The notes: generated by a model not told the origin, from the letters alone. 64,000 bases of DNA from Citrus sinensis (GCF_022201045.2 NC_068557.1:29489501-29553500), one strand, 5' to 3'. Shown: positions 24,252-35,560, counted from the stretch's first letter. Numbers and translations: made by a program.

Positions 24252-24689
24252 TAGGTCACGGGTTGATGAAAACAAGGTCATAATATATCATTGGATTTGC
24301 TTCGTGTTGGATTTGATTCATATATTATAGATTGTAAGTTGGATTTTGCAGACCAATTCTTGTAACGGTTAAAAATGTCTTCTTATACGAAGCAATTTCA
24401 TTTTTTGGAAAATATTACTTTGTAGACCCGTATGTGTAGATGTGTTGCAAGTTGAGAACACACAGTTGATTTAAATAAGAATGAAAACTCAAGAAACTGG
24501 TGATTAATTCTTCATCATATTCCAAAAACAAATCAAGAAACAAGCCATTAAGCCAACAGCTACGGAATTGCAAAACTCCATCTCCATTTGTTTACAAAGA
24601 TTAAGCTAGAAACTTTGTACAAACTCAAAATTTACTACACTAGAAGAAGAACAAGAACACATGAGATGACTAAGAGAATGAAGAAGAGA
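24252..24689. other. convergent 3' regions of NDA and the 66-aa gene
   Basis: About 440 bp between facing stop codons. It must hold both 3' UTRs. No ORF, repeat or other element is supported. Confidence 0.55.
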
Positions 24690-24890
24690 CTAGGAAAAGT
24701 GAGGAGATGCAGATGCTGGGCGATTGCTGTGACTGTGAGAGAAGATTGAGGCAACAGAATGAGCCAAACCCACCAAGATTGCCAATTTCACCTGGCCTCT
24801 CTTGGGTATCAGACGGCCAGTGCCACCGCCGGCAGTTAACCTCTGAGAGATATTTCCACCGTTGATCATACCCCTTCTTGCATAAGCCAT
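24690..24890 (-). CDS. small conserved plant protein with GRLIPKRGQV core, copy A (66 aa)
   Basis: Single exon with ATG at 24890-24888. I do not recognise a named family. The protein is 66 aa: a Gly-rich basic N-terminus (MAYARRGMINGGN), the core GRLIPKRGQVKLAILVGLAH near 25-44, SVASIFS, and a Ser/His/Pro tail. A second gene 2.7 kb away encodes the same layout and an identical ten-residue core, so this is real coding sequence under selection. The stretch after the core is a hydrophobic helix of about 17 residues that could associate with a membrane. No cleavable signal peptide is obvious. A TATA box lies about 125 bp upstream on the same strand. Function unknown. Confidence 0.8.
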   Translation of the reverse strand: MAYARRGMINGGNISQRLTAGGGTGRLIPKRGQVKLAILVGLAHSVASIFSHSHSNRPASASPHFS

Positions 24891-25012
24891 TATATTTAAA
24901 GATTGATTAATTTCAAAGGAAAAAGATTGTAGAAGAGTGGTAGATAGAGAGACTCAGAGAATTGTGACCTTCTTGTGAATATGAATGCATGCCACTTCTC
25001 TTGCTTTGTTTG

Positions 25013-25020
25013 TATATATA
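25013..25020 (-). promoter_or_regulatory. TATA box of the 66-aa gene
   Basis: TATATATA (minus strand context CCTATATATACAAAC) lies about 125 bp upstream of the ATG, leaving a leader of roughly 90-100 bases. Position and context are typical for a plant promoter. Confidence 0.65.
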
Positions 25021-25646
25021 GGCTGGAGTAAGGGCAAAGGTAAGATGGCTAAAATGCGATTTATTTATTTATCATTATTATTTATTTTAAGCCAAGGCCC
25101 ACGTGTGCGTGCACACAGTGTTTGACTATTAGTTTGACGATCTTGACCTTGCCTTTCTTAGTTTTTACTTTTTAGTTGCACCCAATTCTCTCACTCTGCG
25201 CACACAGACACATACATATTCATTTAATTTTTTTTAATATAATTGTTGACCAAAATTTCCCATATCATTGAGACTTTAAAAAAATTATAGGTCGATACTA
25301 TCTTAAGGTAACATAAAGTATTTGATATTAGAAATTAATTCACAAAATCAAATCACATTAAGACTGTTTTTGTATAAAAAAAAAAAAAAAAATTGTGGTT
25401 ACCAATCCCCAGGGGTCTATGCCATATCTAAAGAATCACACAGTTTCAAGAGTTTTCAATTGATTAGAAATAACTTCTTTTCAATCGGTGTTCTTATTTT
25501 TCACTAATGATTTGAGAGAGGATAGAATAGTATGTTGAGGAAGGGATAATTTTGTCAAATTAAAAAAAAAAGGTTGGTTTGGTAACTTTGGGAGATGCAA
25601 TGAAAGGGACCAAAAGATGTTGCTTTAGACAAAAAGATGAGTGGCA

Positions 25647-26280
25647 CTTATTTAATGGGTAATTTTTAAAAACCTCCCCTGAGGTTTGGGCTTGTTGCAA
25701 GTAGATGGCGAGAGTTGGTTTATTTGTAAAAAACTTCCTACCGTCAGTTAATTTTAACATTGACCGTTAGTTGACCGTGCAAATATAATATTACCCTTAA
25801 CAATAGTTTGTAAACGAAAATAACTAAAAAAAATCAAAATTGTTGGCGCGAAAAGCACAAACCCTATTTTTTGACAATTTTATCCTTGTCAATTCCAAAG
25901 ATTTACAATATCATAGGTAAAGATTATGACTATTTCATTTTCAAGTTTTTAATTTTATCTTTCTTGTAAGAACTTTAAGGAAATATCAATAATTTAAAGA
26001 GGATTTTTTAAGTTTTTAATTTTATCTTTTTTATAGGAACTTTAAGAAAATATCAATAATTTAAAGAGGGTAAAATAGCCAATAATTTTGATATTTTTTT
26101 TAGTTATTTTCGTTTACAAACTATTGTTAAGGGTAATATTGTCTTTGCACGGTCAACTAACGGTCAATGTTAAAATTAACTGACGGTATGGGGTTTTTTA
26201 CAAATAAATCAATTCTCGCCATCTACTTGCAACAAGCCCAAACCTCAGGGGAGGTTTTTAAAAATTACCCCTTATTTAAT
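25647..26280. mobile_element. Mutator-like MITE with 10-bp target-site duplication
   Basis: The element is 25657-26270 (614 bp). It is flanked by perfect 10-bp copies of CTTATTTAAT (25647-25656 and 26271-26280). Terminal inverted repeats begin GGGTAATTTTTAAAAACCTC and extend about 190 bp on each side with only a few differences. The 9-11 bp duplication and long TIRs are typical of Mutator superfamily non-autonomous elements. Between the arms a segment of about 65 bp is directly repeated (about 25942-26007 and 26008-26067). Both arms contain the same open frame (LQQAQTSGEVFKNYPL), which is a by-product of the TIR and not a gene. Confidence 0.93.
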
Positions 26281-27629
26281 CCCATGTTGCATAAAAATCA
26301 CGTGGCCATTTCTTTCCCACTAACAAGTAACAACAAAAGGGGTAATATTCTTTTTTTGGTGTGGAAATCGAAAGGGATCATAATTGCGTTTTTGTATGTA
26401 TCACCTTTATCTTTTTCATTATTTAACCCAATTTGGAGTTAAGGATTAATTAGTGTCCCTCCTCAAACTGAGCCGTTTGTTGAAAATGACTAAGTTAAGA
26501 TCTTTCTCATTTAAAATTTAAAAATGGATTTTTTATTTTATAAGGAAATCACAAAGCCACCGCAGCCCTTTTCTGCCATTGGATTGGATGATTAATTCAT
26601 TGACACTTCCACTCTGCTATAGATTATTGCCAAACAGTTCTCATTCACTGAATATTGGAGTGGGATTGCCTTAATTCAGTGCACTTGCTGTGTAATCCCC
26701 TTTACATTTTTTCATTTTTAACTTGAGCCTCTGTCTTTGGATTTGATGTTTCAGCTTTTTTGTTGAAGAGGAAATAGATTCGGATCTAACTATTAGCCCA
26801 TTAGTAAACGTATCATTATTAATTAACATAATTAATACTTCATTAGAGTTGAAAAAAATTAAAGCAACGAATTAACGATACCGCACAGCTTTGCCTTTTG
26901 TTATGGCAAAAACCACTTTGTCAAAGATCCAAAGCACAAAAATGGGACCGGGGATCTGGTCTGCACAATTACTGACATAAGCTGGGTTTTCTTCTTTTTA
27001 TTCATTTAATTGACTTTCCCCTAATGGAACAATAAGGAGAAAATCAGTGCACGAATATACTGATCAAATCCTGAACCCCAGACTTTATCACACTAAAATG
27101 TTGGTTATTTTTCATGAAAGCTCCAAGTAGGTGAATTGAACATCTTTTCATGTGCCAGCTATAGTAAAATCTTTTGGCCATATAAAATACCATCTTACTC
27201 ATACAATAATTTAATGGTGGTGTCTAGCGGTATGTATAATTATATTGAACATTTTCCATACAAATTGGCAGTTACAATGCATTAAGCTGCACTCTGTCCC
27301 ATTATTATTGATTAGGTATATTACTTTCAATGTGTAATTAGACGTTATTACCGATTTTCCATCGCAACAGATTGTTTAAAACTTGGAAGTAGTTTTAAGA
27401 AGAAACGAGATATAATTAAACAAAAGAAGTGGAGAATTTCATTAGACTTGAAAACTTTTCTAAGCTGTACAAACAGCACAATTCGTATGTTTCTCAGATT
27501 ACATGATCGACCAAAACAAACAGCTCATGTAACTTTGACGGAGAAGAACAAATTAAGCAGCAACTGTCTCGTCTCTAGTTATAGATACGCGGGAGAATAA
27601 TCACACTCAGAATTAACAAAATTTAGGCT
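26281..27629. other. intergenic region
   Basis: About 1.35 kb, moderately AT-rich, lying between the MITE and the second small-protein gene. I see no gene, RNA or repeat that I can support. Confidence 0.5.
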
Positions 27630-27839
27630 TTAATTATTGTAGGTCCGGTGAGAAAGCCGGGTGCTGCTCGCACGCTTGTTGCTACTGGGAGAGAATATAG
27701 AAGCAAAAGAATTGGCCAACCCCAAGACTATCCCCAGCGTCACTTGACCTCTCTTTGGAATCAAACGGCCTGAAGCATATCTCTTGCAACAACCACCGCC
27801 GTTGATGATCGTACCGTTCCTAGTACCTGTCGCAGCCAT
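27630..27839 (-). CDS. small conserved plant protein with GRLIPKRGQV core, copy B (69 aa)
   Basis: Single exon, 69 aa, with ATG at 27839-27837. The open frame continues 20 codons further upstream without another ATG. Paralogue of the 66-aa protein at 24690: both have MA...R.G..INGG near the N-terminus, the identical core GRLIPKRGQV, then V/K-L-x-I-x-x-GLA-x-S-x-ASIFS and a Ser/Arg-rich tail (KRASSTRLSHRTYNN here). Copy B has a CC pair (GGGCCKR) that copy A lacks. Same strand and orientation, about 2.7 kb apart, so this is a tandem duplication later split by a MITE. A TATA box lies about 75-80 bp upstream of the ATG. Family function not known to me; the basic core followed by a hydrophobic helix might suggest membrane or nucleic-acid contact, but that is speculation. 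Confidence 0.8.
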   Translation of the reverse strand: MAATGTRNGTIINGGGCCKRYASGRLIPKRGQVTLGIVLGLANSFASIFSPSSNKRASSTRLSHRTYNN

Positions 27840-27910
27840 CTTTAACGAATTCGTCGGCTTAAAGCAGCACTTTCGTTGTGCGTTTGTGTTTGCTGGCACA
27901 CTTCAAGTTG

Positions 27911-27943
27911 CTTTTATATATATATATATAGAGAGAGAGAGAG
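27911..27943 (-). promoter_or_regulatory. TATA box and (TA)n(GA)n microsatellite upstream of copy B
   Basis: On the minus strand a (TC)n(TA)n tract runs into TATATAAAAG (plus 27911-27920), about 75 bp before the ATG. The repeat is joined directly to the TATA element, so length changes could alter core-promoter spacing. Confidence 0.6.
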
Positions 27944-28755
27944 GAAGTTGGAATCCAAATACCCTTGCTTTATCTGCTTAAAAGTAAAATTTCCAGTTAA
28001 CTAAACAAGGGCAGTCAAGGCATTTACAAGTGCAAGAATAATAGTAAAATATGTCACGTTGCATATTTGATCACATGGGTTTTGAATTTTTGAATGATTT
28101 GAGTGGAACCTAACAGCCTTCCTTCTCGATCAATCTTGACCGCCACTGGATGCCCTGCTTACATGAGTTTTGCTGACACAAGGAAGCTGAGTCGTTGAAA
28201 GGGAATTCAGAAAATGCATTGAATGGAGACCAACAATTAATTAATAACAATATATATTGTACTACTTTAGTTTATATATATATAATATATATTTTTTTAA
28301 AACATGTGTACATAGATATGACAATAACTCGATTTCAATAATCACCTTAAAGATTATCTTTATTTCGTTTAATTATGCATTTTCAGGCTTGGGGTCACAT
28401 TCTTTCACTTTCGAATTTAAAATAATCCTCCACTTAGAGGAAAAGAATGATTGATAATTTTGACAAACTTTTCAAGATTCAAGCACTTGGGCGATCCTTA
28501 TTCTTTAGTCTGTCTTTAAGATGACACTAGATGGGCCCATATTTTATATATGGGAAAGAGACGTGTTATATCGCAGCCACTGACTTATTGGGGTTCTGTT
28601 TGTTGGGCTCCTCTAAGATTTGGCTCATCACATTTCTAACGGCAACTTTAATCGTTTCATTCAAATCAAAGTTACAGGAGTTGGTCCCCGGCAATATCAT
28701 GATTCATTGAATTGGGATGAAGAGATAAATATTTTAAGTAAAGTACATATATATT
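27944..28755. other. intergenic region
   Basis: AT-rich spacer with no supported gene. It holds upstream sequence of the 69-aa gene and a short TATATA-rich stretch near 28250-28290. Confidence 0.45.
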
Positions 28756-29076
28756 AAATGAAAAATTTTAAGTAATGCTTGTGAGGGCAGTGGTTCTAGT
28801 CCTCACAAAAGTATTGTGGGGGTTAAATATTCTTTATATTTAAAAATTCTTCTCCTTTGCGAAATGTAAGTGGAGTATGACATCCTTCTCCTGTGAGGGA
28901 TTATTTGTCTGGGCATGTACTTCATAGATTTAATGTAATAATGTAAGTCCCAATCATGTATATCTGATTGTAAATATCAGTGTAATATCTCTGCTACAAT
29001 AGCAATTGTTGTAAATATCTGTGTAATGCAGTAATCTGATGATTAATCAGTATTCAAAAAAAATGAAAAATTTTAA
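28756..29076 (+). mobile_element. SINE, 5'-truncated copy, with 16-bp target-site duplication
   Basis: The element 28772-29060 ends in an A-run and is flanked by perfect copies of AAATGAAAAATTTTAA (28756-28771, 29061-29076). A pol III box B-like GGTTCTAGTCC is at 28792-28802. It is closely similar over its whole length to the complete element at 55690-56023 but lacks that copy's palindromic head and box A, so it is truncated at the 5' end. Same orientation as the window. Confidence 0.87.
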
Positions 29077-31324
29077 ATGCTTGACACAGCTATGTTCACT
29101 GGGTTTATAGCTAAGAATTAATAACAACGTGCGTCGTTTGTAATCTGACTGCACTAATTAATCGAAAAAAATAATTGTTTTTTTTTTTTTTATAATGATA
29201 TTCTTTGGGTAAATTTGAATGGATGAACAGAACCAAATCTGATCTCTTTGCAGTTTGCTTCAACCTTCAAGAGCAAACTTACAGGAAAGCGTTGTGGATA
29301 TAAATCAATACATAACCAACCACCAGAAAAGCGTTGTGGATGCCACATGTAAAATTGTAAACCAGCCACCGTCTACGACCGTGGGTTGAAAGGAAAGAGG
29401 ATCATGTTTTCATTTGCTTTGTTTCTGTTTTTGGGAATACGAGTGGATTGGGTCCTAAAATAACCCATTCTGAATTGGGCCCATGTTTTTTTGGTTACAA
29501 AGAGCCCATTAACTTCTAATTTATGTAAATTTGATGGGTTAGTCTCATTTCAGCCGAACAAGAAGCCCATCAGTTCTCAATTAGGTCCCTTTTTTCTTTT
29601 CAGAATACTCAATTAGTTTTTTTTTTTTTTGGGATAAGTCCGTTTGAAGGAGGGGGGATATTGTCAATAAACCCTAAGTTGGATTAATCATATTCATACC
29701 TCTCCCTCTTAATTCTAATGTGAAAGTCTAATGTGAAAGGTTTGAATCTTGTCTAATGTGAAAGGTTTGAATCTTCTCAATAAATGTTAGAGTTTATTAT
29801 TATATTGAGCTTCAATTATATTGCAGATTAATGTGTTGGCTCAATTATATACATATTTAAGTGGGCTTCAATCATATTCGACTCTCCAATTGAATTGTAC
29901 CTATTTTTTTTTTTAAAAGATATTCTTTAATTTTGTTGAAAATTGTTGACGGGATTTCTTATAATTTTCTAATTCTTCGAGTCCTATTTAAAAGGAGAAA
30001 TTTAAAAAGGGGAAAAAAAAGAAGAAAAACTCAATTTCTTTTTTTTTTTTCCAAATACAATAATTGAATTTACAATTGCAAATCCGTAAAACTTAAAAAA
30101 TGATCGTTCTAAAACTATTTATAAAACAAAAAATAAAAAATAATGATATTGTGAAACGAAAACTCATTACATTTGCCACGTCATGGTGACGAATGATGAA
30201 GTATGAAGAAAAGGCACAGGGCCAAGTGTTACAAGTAAAACTGCGAGTCTTGTTGAAATTAAAATTTCATGCAATGATAAGGAGGGGGATCACAATTCAA
30301 AAAGCCGCGTCCTCCCTTATCTACAATGCACTCCTGAAAGAGACAACAGAATAAAAAAAAAATATAGCGGCGATTCATTTTGCACAGCACGGGGTCGTGT
30401 TTTGCTTTTCCGAATTGCGGCATTCAATGATGCCTCCAGGCTGCCATCTTTGAAACTGAAAAGCAAGCAGATGCAGTGCAAGGAATTTGTTATTAAGAGG
30501 GTTGGTTTTGGGGACTTGATTGGAGCAAGTTTAAAGAAAATTGAATTCCACAATTAAACTAATTTCTCCCGGAATCAATCGAGTGCAAGTTTGTAAGAAT
30601 AAGATAACCCAATCTAGAATTTTGTATCTTTTTCAGAATTCTACTGCTGTCTTATCCATGCCGCCCCCCCCTCCCATGTAAGGTATGATTAGTGTCATGA
30701 AAATCAATCGATTTAACAAATTGAAAGTCACTTAAAACAGATTTCACATTTAATAGCTACTAATTGATAGAACATCAATATCGAGAGCCTGATCGTTAAA
30801 AAAGATTTCACACTTAAAAAAAAGCTACTAAATGATAGATAGAACGTCAATATCAAGAGCTTGATCATCAAATGTGCACACCTCCATTGTCCCGGAAACG
30901 TATTCATTAACTCATCATGACCTAATTACTACTAATTCATCATACATCCATTATTTTGTTCTTTATAGAGAAACAACAAGAATAATAATTGTTATTGTTA
31001 TCCAAAAACAATTCACATGCTGCTGAGTTGTGTGTCGTCAAATGAAGTGAAGTAGAAGGTTTTTCTTTCTTCTTTATTTTTGCAAAAGGTAAAAGAAAAG
31101 CTTGCACGTAAGACTTTATGTAGTCATCATCCCTTCTACTACTATAACTTAGAAATTATTTACTTTTAATTTTTGTTTTTAAGTACTCTGTACTCCTACT
31201 ACAAATTAAGAATATAGGATAGGCAGATATTTATTTTAAAAAAAAAAAGTTCCTAAAAGATTATCTTTTATTTATTTACTTATCTTCTAATTTAATCTTG
31301 TTTATTAATTACTTATATTAACGG
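29077..31324. other. intergenic region, repeat-rich
   Basis: About 2.2 kb, AT-rich. Holds a duplicated TCTAATGTGAAAGGTTTGAA motif (about 29728-29776) and a diverged tandem duplication (listed separately at 30740). No gene supported; a 78-codon minus-strand frame at 30317-30553 has no recognisable features. Confidence 0.45.
30740..30870 (+). repeat. diverged tandem duplication, unit about 70 bp
   Basis: Two consecutive copies share AGATTTCACA(T/C)TTAA, AGCTACTAA, GATAGAAC(A/G)TCAATATC and GAGAGC/AAGAGC(C/T)TGATC, with small indels between them. Confidence 0.7.
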
Positions 31325-31582
31325 TGTATTTGACATTGAGATTGGACAATTATAGTTTAAAAGACACAATACTAAAGTATTTAGTAAACATTAACAGCCA
31401 TAAATTAAAAGATATATTAATATAATTTTGTACTAATATAATAAAAAAATTATTATATTTTTAATAATTTTATTAAAATTATTATTTAAATTAATTTTTT
31501 TATTTAATATATATTATTAACTTTTATTTTATAGTTATATTTATTTTTTCTACGATACACCACCTCAATACCAAACAAGACT
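31325..31582. mobile_element. possible MITE just upstream of the HAL2-like promoter
   Basis: The two ends form an imperfect inverted repeat: GTATTTGACATTGAGATTGG on the left and, on the other strand, TGTTTGGTATTGAGGTGG on the right (31561-31581). The interior is almost pure A/T. I could not fix a target-site duplication, so the family stays open. It ends about 15 bp before the TATA box of the next gene. Confidence 0.45.
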
Positions 31583-31596
31583 TAATTATATTATAT

Positions 31597-31605
31597 TATA
31601 TAAAG
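31597..31605 (+). promoter_or_regulatory. TATA box of the HAL2-like gene
   Basis: TATATAAAG, about 155 bp before the ATG at 31760, leaving a leader of about 125 bases. Good match and spacing. Confidence 0.7.
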
Positions 31606-31759
31606 GCGATTTCCCTTCGCAACGTAAGAAAACACAGAAATGCCAAGTAATAGCTAGCCACAGAAGGAGAACGCAGCAAACCGTTTTGAGTCATTTCAAG
31701 CTAAACCCATTGGCAATCGCAGTCACAGTCACATTCACATTCACATTACTAGTTACAAA

Positions 31760-34589
31760 ATGCCTATAAATTTTTCATTATCAACAACAACCCAAGGCCA
31801 ACAAGCTCCATGTCCATGCATCTTTGGACACAGAACGAGTTACTTCAACAAGTTGCCGGTGTCACAAAACCATGTAAAATTCAAAGCCTTGTTCTGTCTA
31901 AAACATAGCAACAAACGACGCCATAACAAAGCTCCCCACAACAGTATTGATTCTCTACCAAAGTTTGACACTAGCTGCTGCTACTCTGCTTATTCGAAAA
32001 TGGAGGGCGTTCGAAAATTGGATATTGTTGGTTCTGTGGAATCCAATGAGTACTCGAAAGAATTGGATGTAGCTGTGAGAGCTGTACAGATGGCTTGTTT
32101 TCTTTGTCAGAAAGTGCAAGAAAGTTTGATTTCAAAGAGCAGCAGCCAGGTTCAGTCCAAGGACGACAATTCTCCTGTCACCGTTGCCGGTAATTTTATC
32201 TTATTCTTTTAATCTCAATCTTTCTTTCTTTTCTTTTTTCTTAACTGTTTTATTTTTTAACTGGGTTCGTCTTTCTTGTCGATTTTTTCACATTATTTTG
32301 TTCTGAGCTTGTTGCAGGATTTATGGTTCAATAATTTGTTTTATTGGGCATGAGTCATTAAATTGCTATTAGCTTAATCATCCTTATTATTATTATTATT
32401 ACTTCCTAATAGGCAGGCTTTTGTTCTTTGAGTTAGCTATTTTGATATTAATTAGATATATGTTGCTAATAATGAGCACATTGAGCAAAGCATATTGCAT
32501 ATATGCTATTGTTTATTCTACCGAATTATTAAAGTCTTTTTTTTGGGGAATGAGGATAACTGTAGCAGCTGTTGAGTTGAATGCAGGGGCAAACATGCAT
32601 AAACAGCCCATGTCTGTGGAGTTACTAGAAAGACTCAATTGCATCCACTCATTCATGGATATGCATCACAACTTGTTTCTTCTCCATTCAGAAAGGGAAG
32701 GGCTAGGCCTAGTAGTAGGACACTTGGATAAAGGAGCTGAAATTGCACTCAAAATTGCTAAGAGTTCTCTCATTTTCCAAACATCTCATTTTTGCTGCAT
32801 GAGCTTTATATAATTCAAGCTTGAAATAGAGGACCAAATACAGATAAGAGGAAATTCTTTTTTCCTCAATATGTGAAAATATTTTTTTGTAGTTTAAGGG
32901 AAAAAAATAAAAAATAAAAGGAAAATTCTCCTATAAGCCATCAGCTGTTTATCTGGAAATGGTTTAGAGCTCTCTAATATCTATGTTTGTAAGCTGCTTC
33001 ATTTATTCATCTTTGTTTATGGGACAACCATTCTCCTTCCATGGACATGTAGCGTATTCCTCTATTTCAAGGGAAAGCATGTGGAGTTTCCTCTTTATTC
33101 TCAATCATTTGTAAGCCATGTGAATTCACTTGTTTATTATTAAAACTGACTGATGCTGTAATTTTGCCTCTGAAGTGATGAAGCCGATGTCAAAATGCTT
33201 AGAATAAATTACCACTATCAGAGAATATAAATTTTAAATGTTATACCTGATCTGATAGTTAACACAATCATTGATTTTTGTAAACCTTCTCTTGCGCGAT
33301 TGCTTTTTCAGCATTTTAATTTATGGATGGGGTTTGGATTAAGGTTTCAGTTTATGTTTCTAATACATAAAACTAGCTAAGAGTAGAGCTCTCATTACAA
33401 TGAATGATTCTGAAAGTAAGCAATATAATAGTAACAATGGTTATGGCTGGTTTTCATGCTCACACCATGTAAACAGATTGGAGTGTTCAGGCAACTGTTA
33501 GCTGGCTACTTTCTCAGTCATTTGGGAGTGAAAATGTGTCAATTGTCGCTGAAGAAGATGTTGTCAGTCTCTCCAAGGCTGATGCAGCTGGCCTGTTGAA
33601 GGCTGTGGTGAATACCGTGAACGACTGTCTAGCAGAAGCACCTCGGTTTGGGCTCCAGGGTCCAGCAATGGCCCTTGGGGCCTCAGAGGTTATTGAAGCC
33701 ATCGGTCGTTGCAACTCAAGTGGGGGCCCTACTGGAAGATTTTGGGCACTTGACCCTGTTGATGGCACGTTAGGGTTTGTACGCGGGGATCAATATGCCG
33801 TGGCATTAGCATTGATAGAAAATGGAGAAGCAGTGCTCGGAGTTCTTGGGTGCCCCAATTATCCAATGAGAAAGGAATGGTTAAGTTATCAACATCGCTA
33901 CCACAGAATTATATCCAAATTAACCCCACCTACATCTGAATCTTGGGACAAGGGGTGTGTGATGTATGCCTGGAAAGGCAGCGGTGAGGCTTGGATGCAG
34001 CCTCTAATCCAGGGAGATAAGAAGCTGGTTTGGCCAAACTCTGCAAGGCCAGTTCAAGTGTCATCCATTGAGAATCCAGCATTGGCAACATTTTGTGAAC
34101 CTGTTGAGAAGTCAAATTCAAGCCACTCCTTCACAGCAGGACTAGCTCACAGCGTTGGCCTTAGGTGCATAAATATCTGTGTGTGTGTGTGTGTGTGTGT
34201 GTGTTTGTGTGTGTGACTAAAAGTGAAATTGAAGTGTAATTTTCAGTGGTGACAAGAAGCTTTACTTGAATTTTTTTGACTACAGAAAGCAACCATTACG
34301 TGTATACAGCATGGTGAAGTACGCAACCATAGCACGTGGGGATGCAGAAGTATTTATGAAGTTTGCAAGGGCTGGATACAAGGAGAAGATATGGGATCAT
34401 GCCGCTGGTGTTGTTATCATAGAAGAAGCTGGAGGTGTGGTCAGCGATGCTGGTGGGCGGCGGCTGGACTTTTCGAAGGGTATATACTTAGAAGGGCTTG
34501 ATAGGGGTATAATTGCTTGTGCTGGAGCCAGGTTACATGAAAAAATCATCAGGGCTGTTGATGCCAGTTGGAGTTCCTCTAGTCTATAA
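31760..34589 (+). CDS. HAL2-like 3'(2'),5'-bisphosphate nucleotidase (PAP phosphatase)
   Basis: Three exons: 31760-32189, 33477-34164, 34286-34589, joining to 473 aa. The family removes the 3'-phosphate of PAP, a by-product of sulfotransferase reactions, and belongs to the Li-sensitive Mg-dependent phosphatases. Motifs visible: [11 protein letters not shown] at about 134-145, metal-ligand EED near 169-171, ALDPVDGT at 234-241 and [16 protein letters not shown] at about 408-423. The first 100 or so residues are basic and Ser-rich, with no catalytic motif; they may be a transit peptide, or translation may begin at the internal Met of [20 protein letters not shown] (about residue 81). Compared with the classical SAL1 fold, this is the plant HAL2-like (AHL-type) branch with [10 protein letters not shown]. 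The first intron is 1.29 kb and contains a long open frame noted among the findings. A (GT)n tract lies in intron 2. Confidence 0.92.
34179..34215 (+). repeat. (GT)n microsatellite
   Basis: GT run with one interruption (GTTTGT), located 14 bp after the donor of intron 2 of the HAL2-like gene. The open frame runs on into it, encoding a false CVCVCV tail if unspliced. Confidence 0.9.
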
Positions 34590-35560
34590 TTATAAGTTTC
34601 TTCTTTATAGCATCAATAAGAAGAAAGCAGTATGCAATGTGCATTACCAGATGGTGTGAAAAAAAATTAGTAATGAATTATTTTTCTAATTTTCGTTCGT
34701 TTGTCCGTGGCATTCCTCTTTGTATATTCTTTAATGAAGTCAGTCCGCTTAGGCTCAGAGATGAGTTTGTTCTATATTGTATTGTATTAAAAACAAAACT
34801 CTTCTGTAAATTGATATTTGTTTCATTATATTTTCTGAGACACTAGTAATTCCAATTTGCTGACGCTGCCTTGAATCTCCAATAAATAAATAAAGTCTAA
34901 CTTGTAGAGTTCATCACAGCTCCACATTTTGCCAACACAGAACGGCTTCGCAAGCGGGTGTGTGTTTTTTTGGGGAACAAATTGAAATTTATTGGGTCCT
35001 GAAATCCACTTTTGGCCCATTGTATCATGTTGCAATTTGAAGCCCAGACTCGTCAAAATGTTGTTGGGTTTGATTGGGCTGTCTGATATGCCAATTACAC
35101 CCATAACCTCTCCCTTTCTGTAGATTCCATACATAATAAATCATATGACAAAGATTTCAAAGATTGTGATATTTATTTATTATACATACGGATTTGTGCA
35201 GCTATCTACAGCGTCTTGGCAGAACTGAACACCCTCCACAGGCCACCGCCACATGGGAAATAATAATGGGAACTGACCTGCCACCCACCCACCATAACAA
35301 AAACGCGTTGAATTACTTGAACGCTCTTAAATTGAGTTGTATGAATTCTTGGCCTATTAATCAATTAAAGCCAAACGACAATTTTCAAATGTTAAAATTT
35401 GTGTAATCAATTAAAGATGAGATGCTTTCCTTTAATTCAAAGTAGTGATGTCGTGATGAATAAAGCCGTCAACGATGATTTTGTTGAGATGACCGCACAG
35501 ATAATGAAGTTTAAGCATGTGTACTTATCTGTGGATTCAAACGTCGAGTTAGGGTTTAGT
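34590..35560. other. 3' region of HAL2-like gene and spacer
   Basis: About 1 kb holding the 3' UTR of the phosphatase gene. Short reading frames at 34826-35134 (minus) and 35194-35406 (plus) lack recognisable features and are not called. Confidence 0.45.

Noticed and set aside
25560-26442. Two similar open frames (66 and 91 codons) with LQQAQTSGEVFKNYPL
   Set aside because: They lie on the two inverted arms of the MITE and are explained by the TIR, not by protein conservation.
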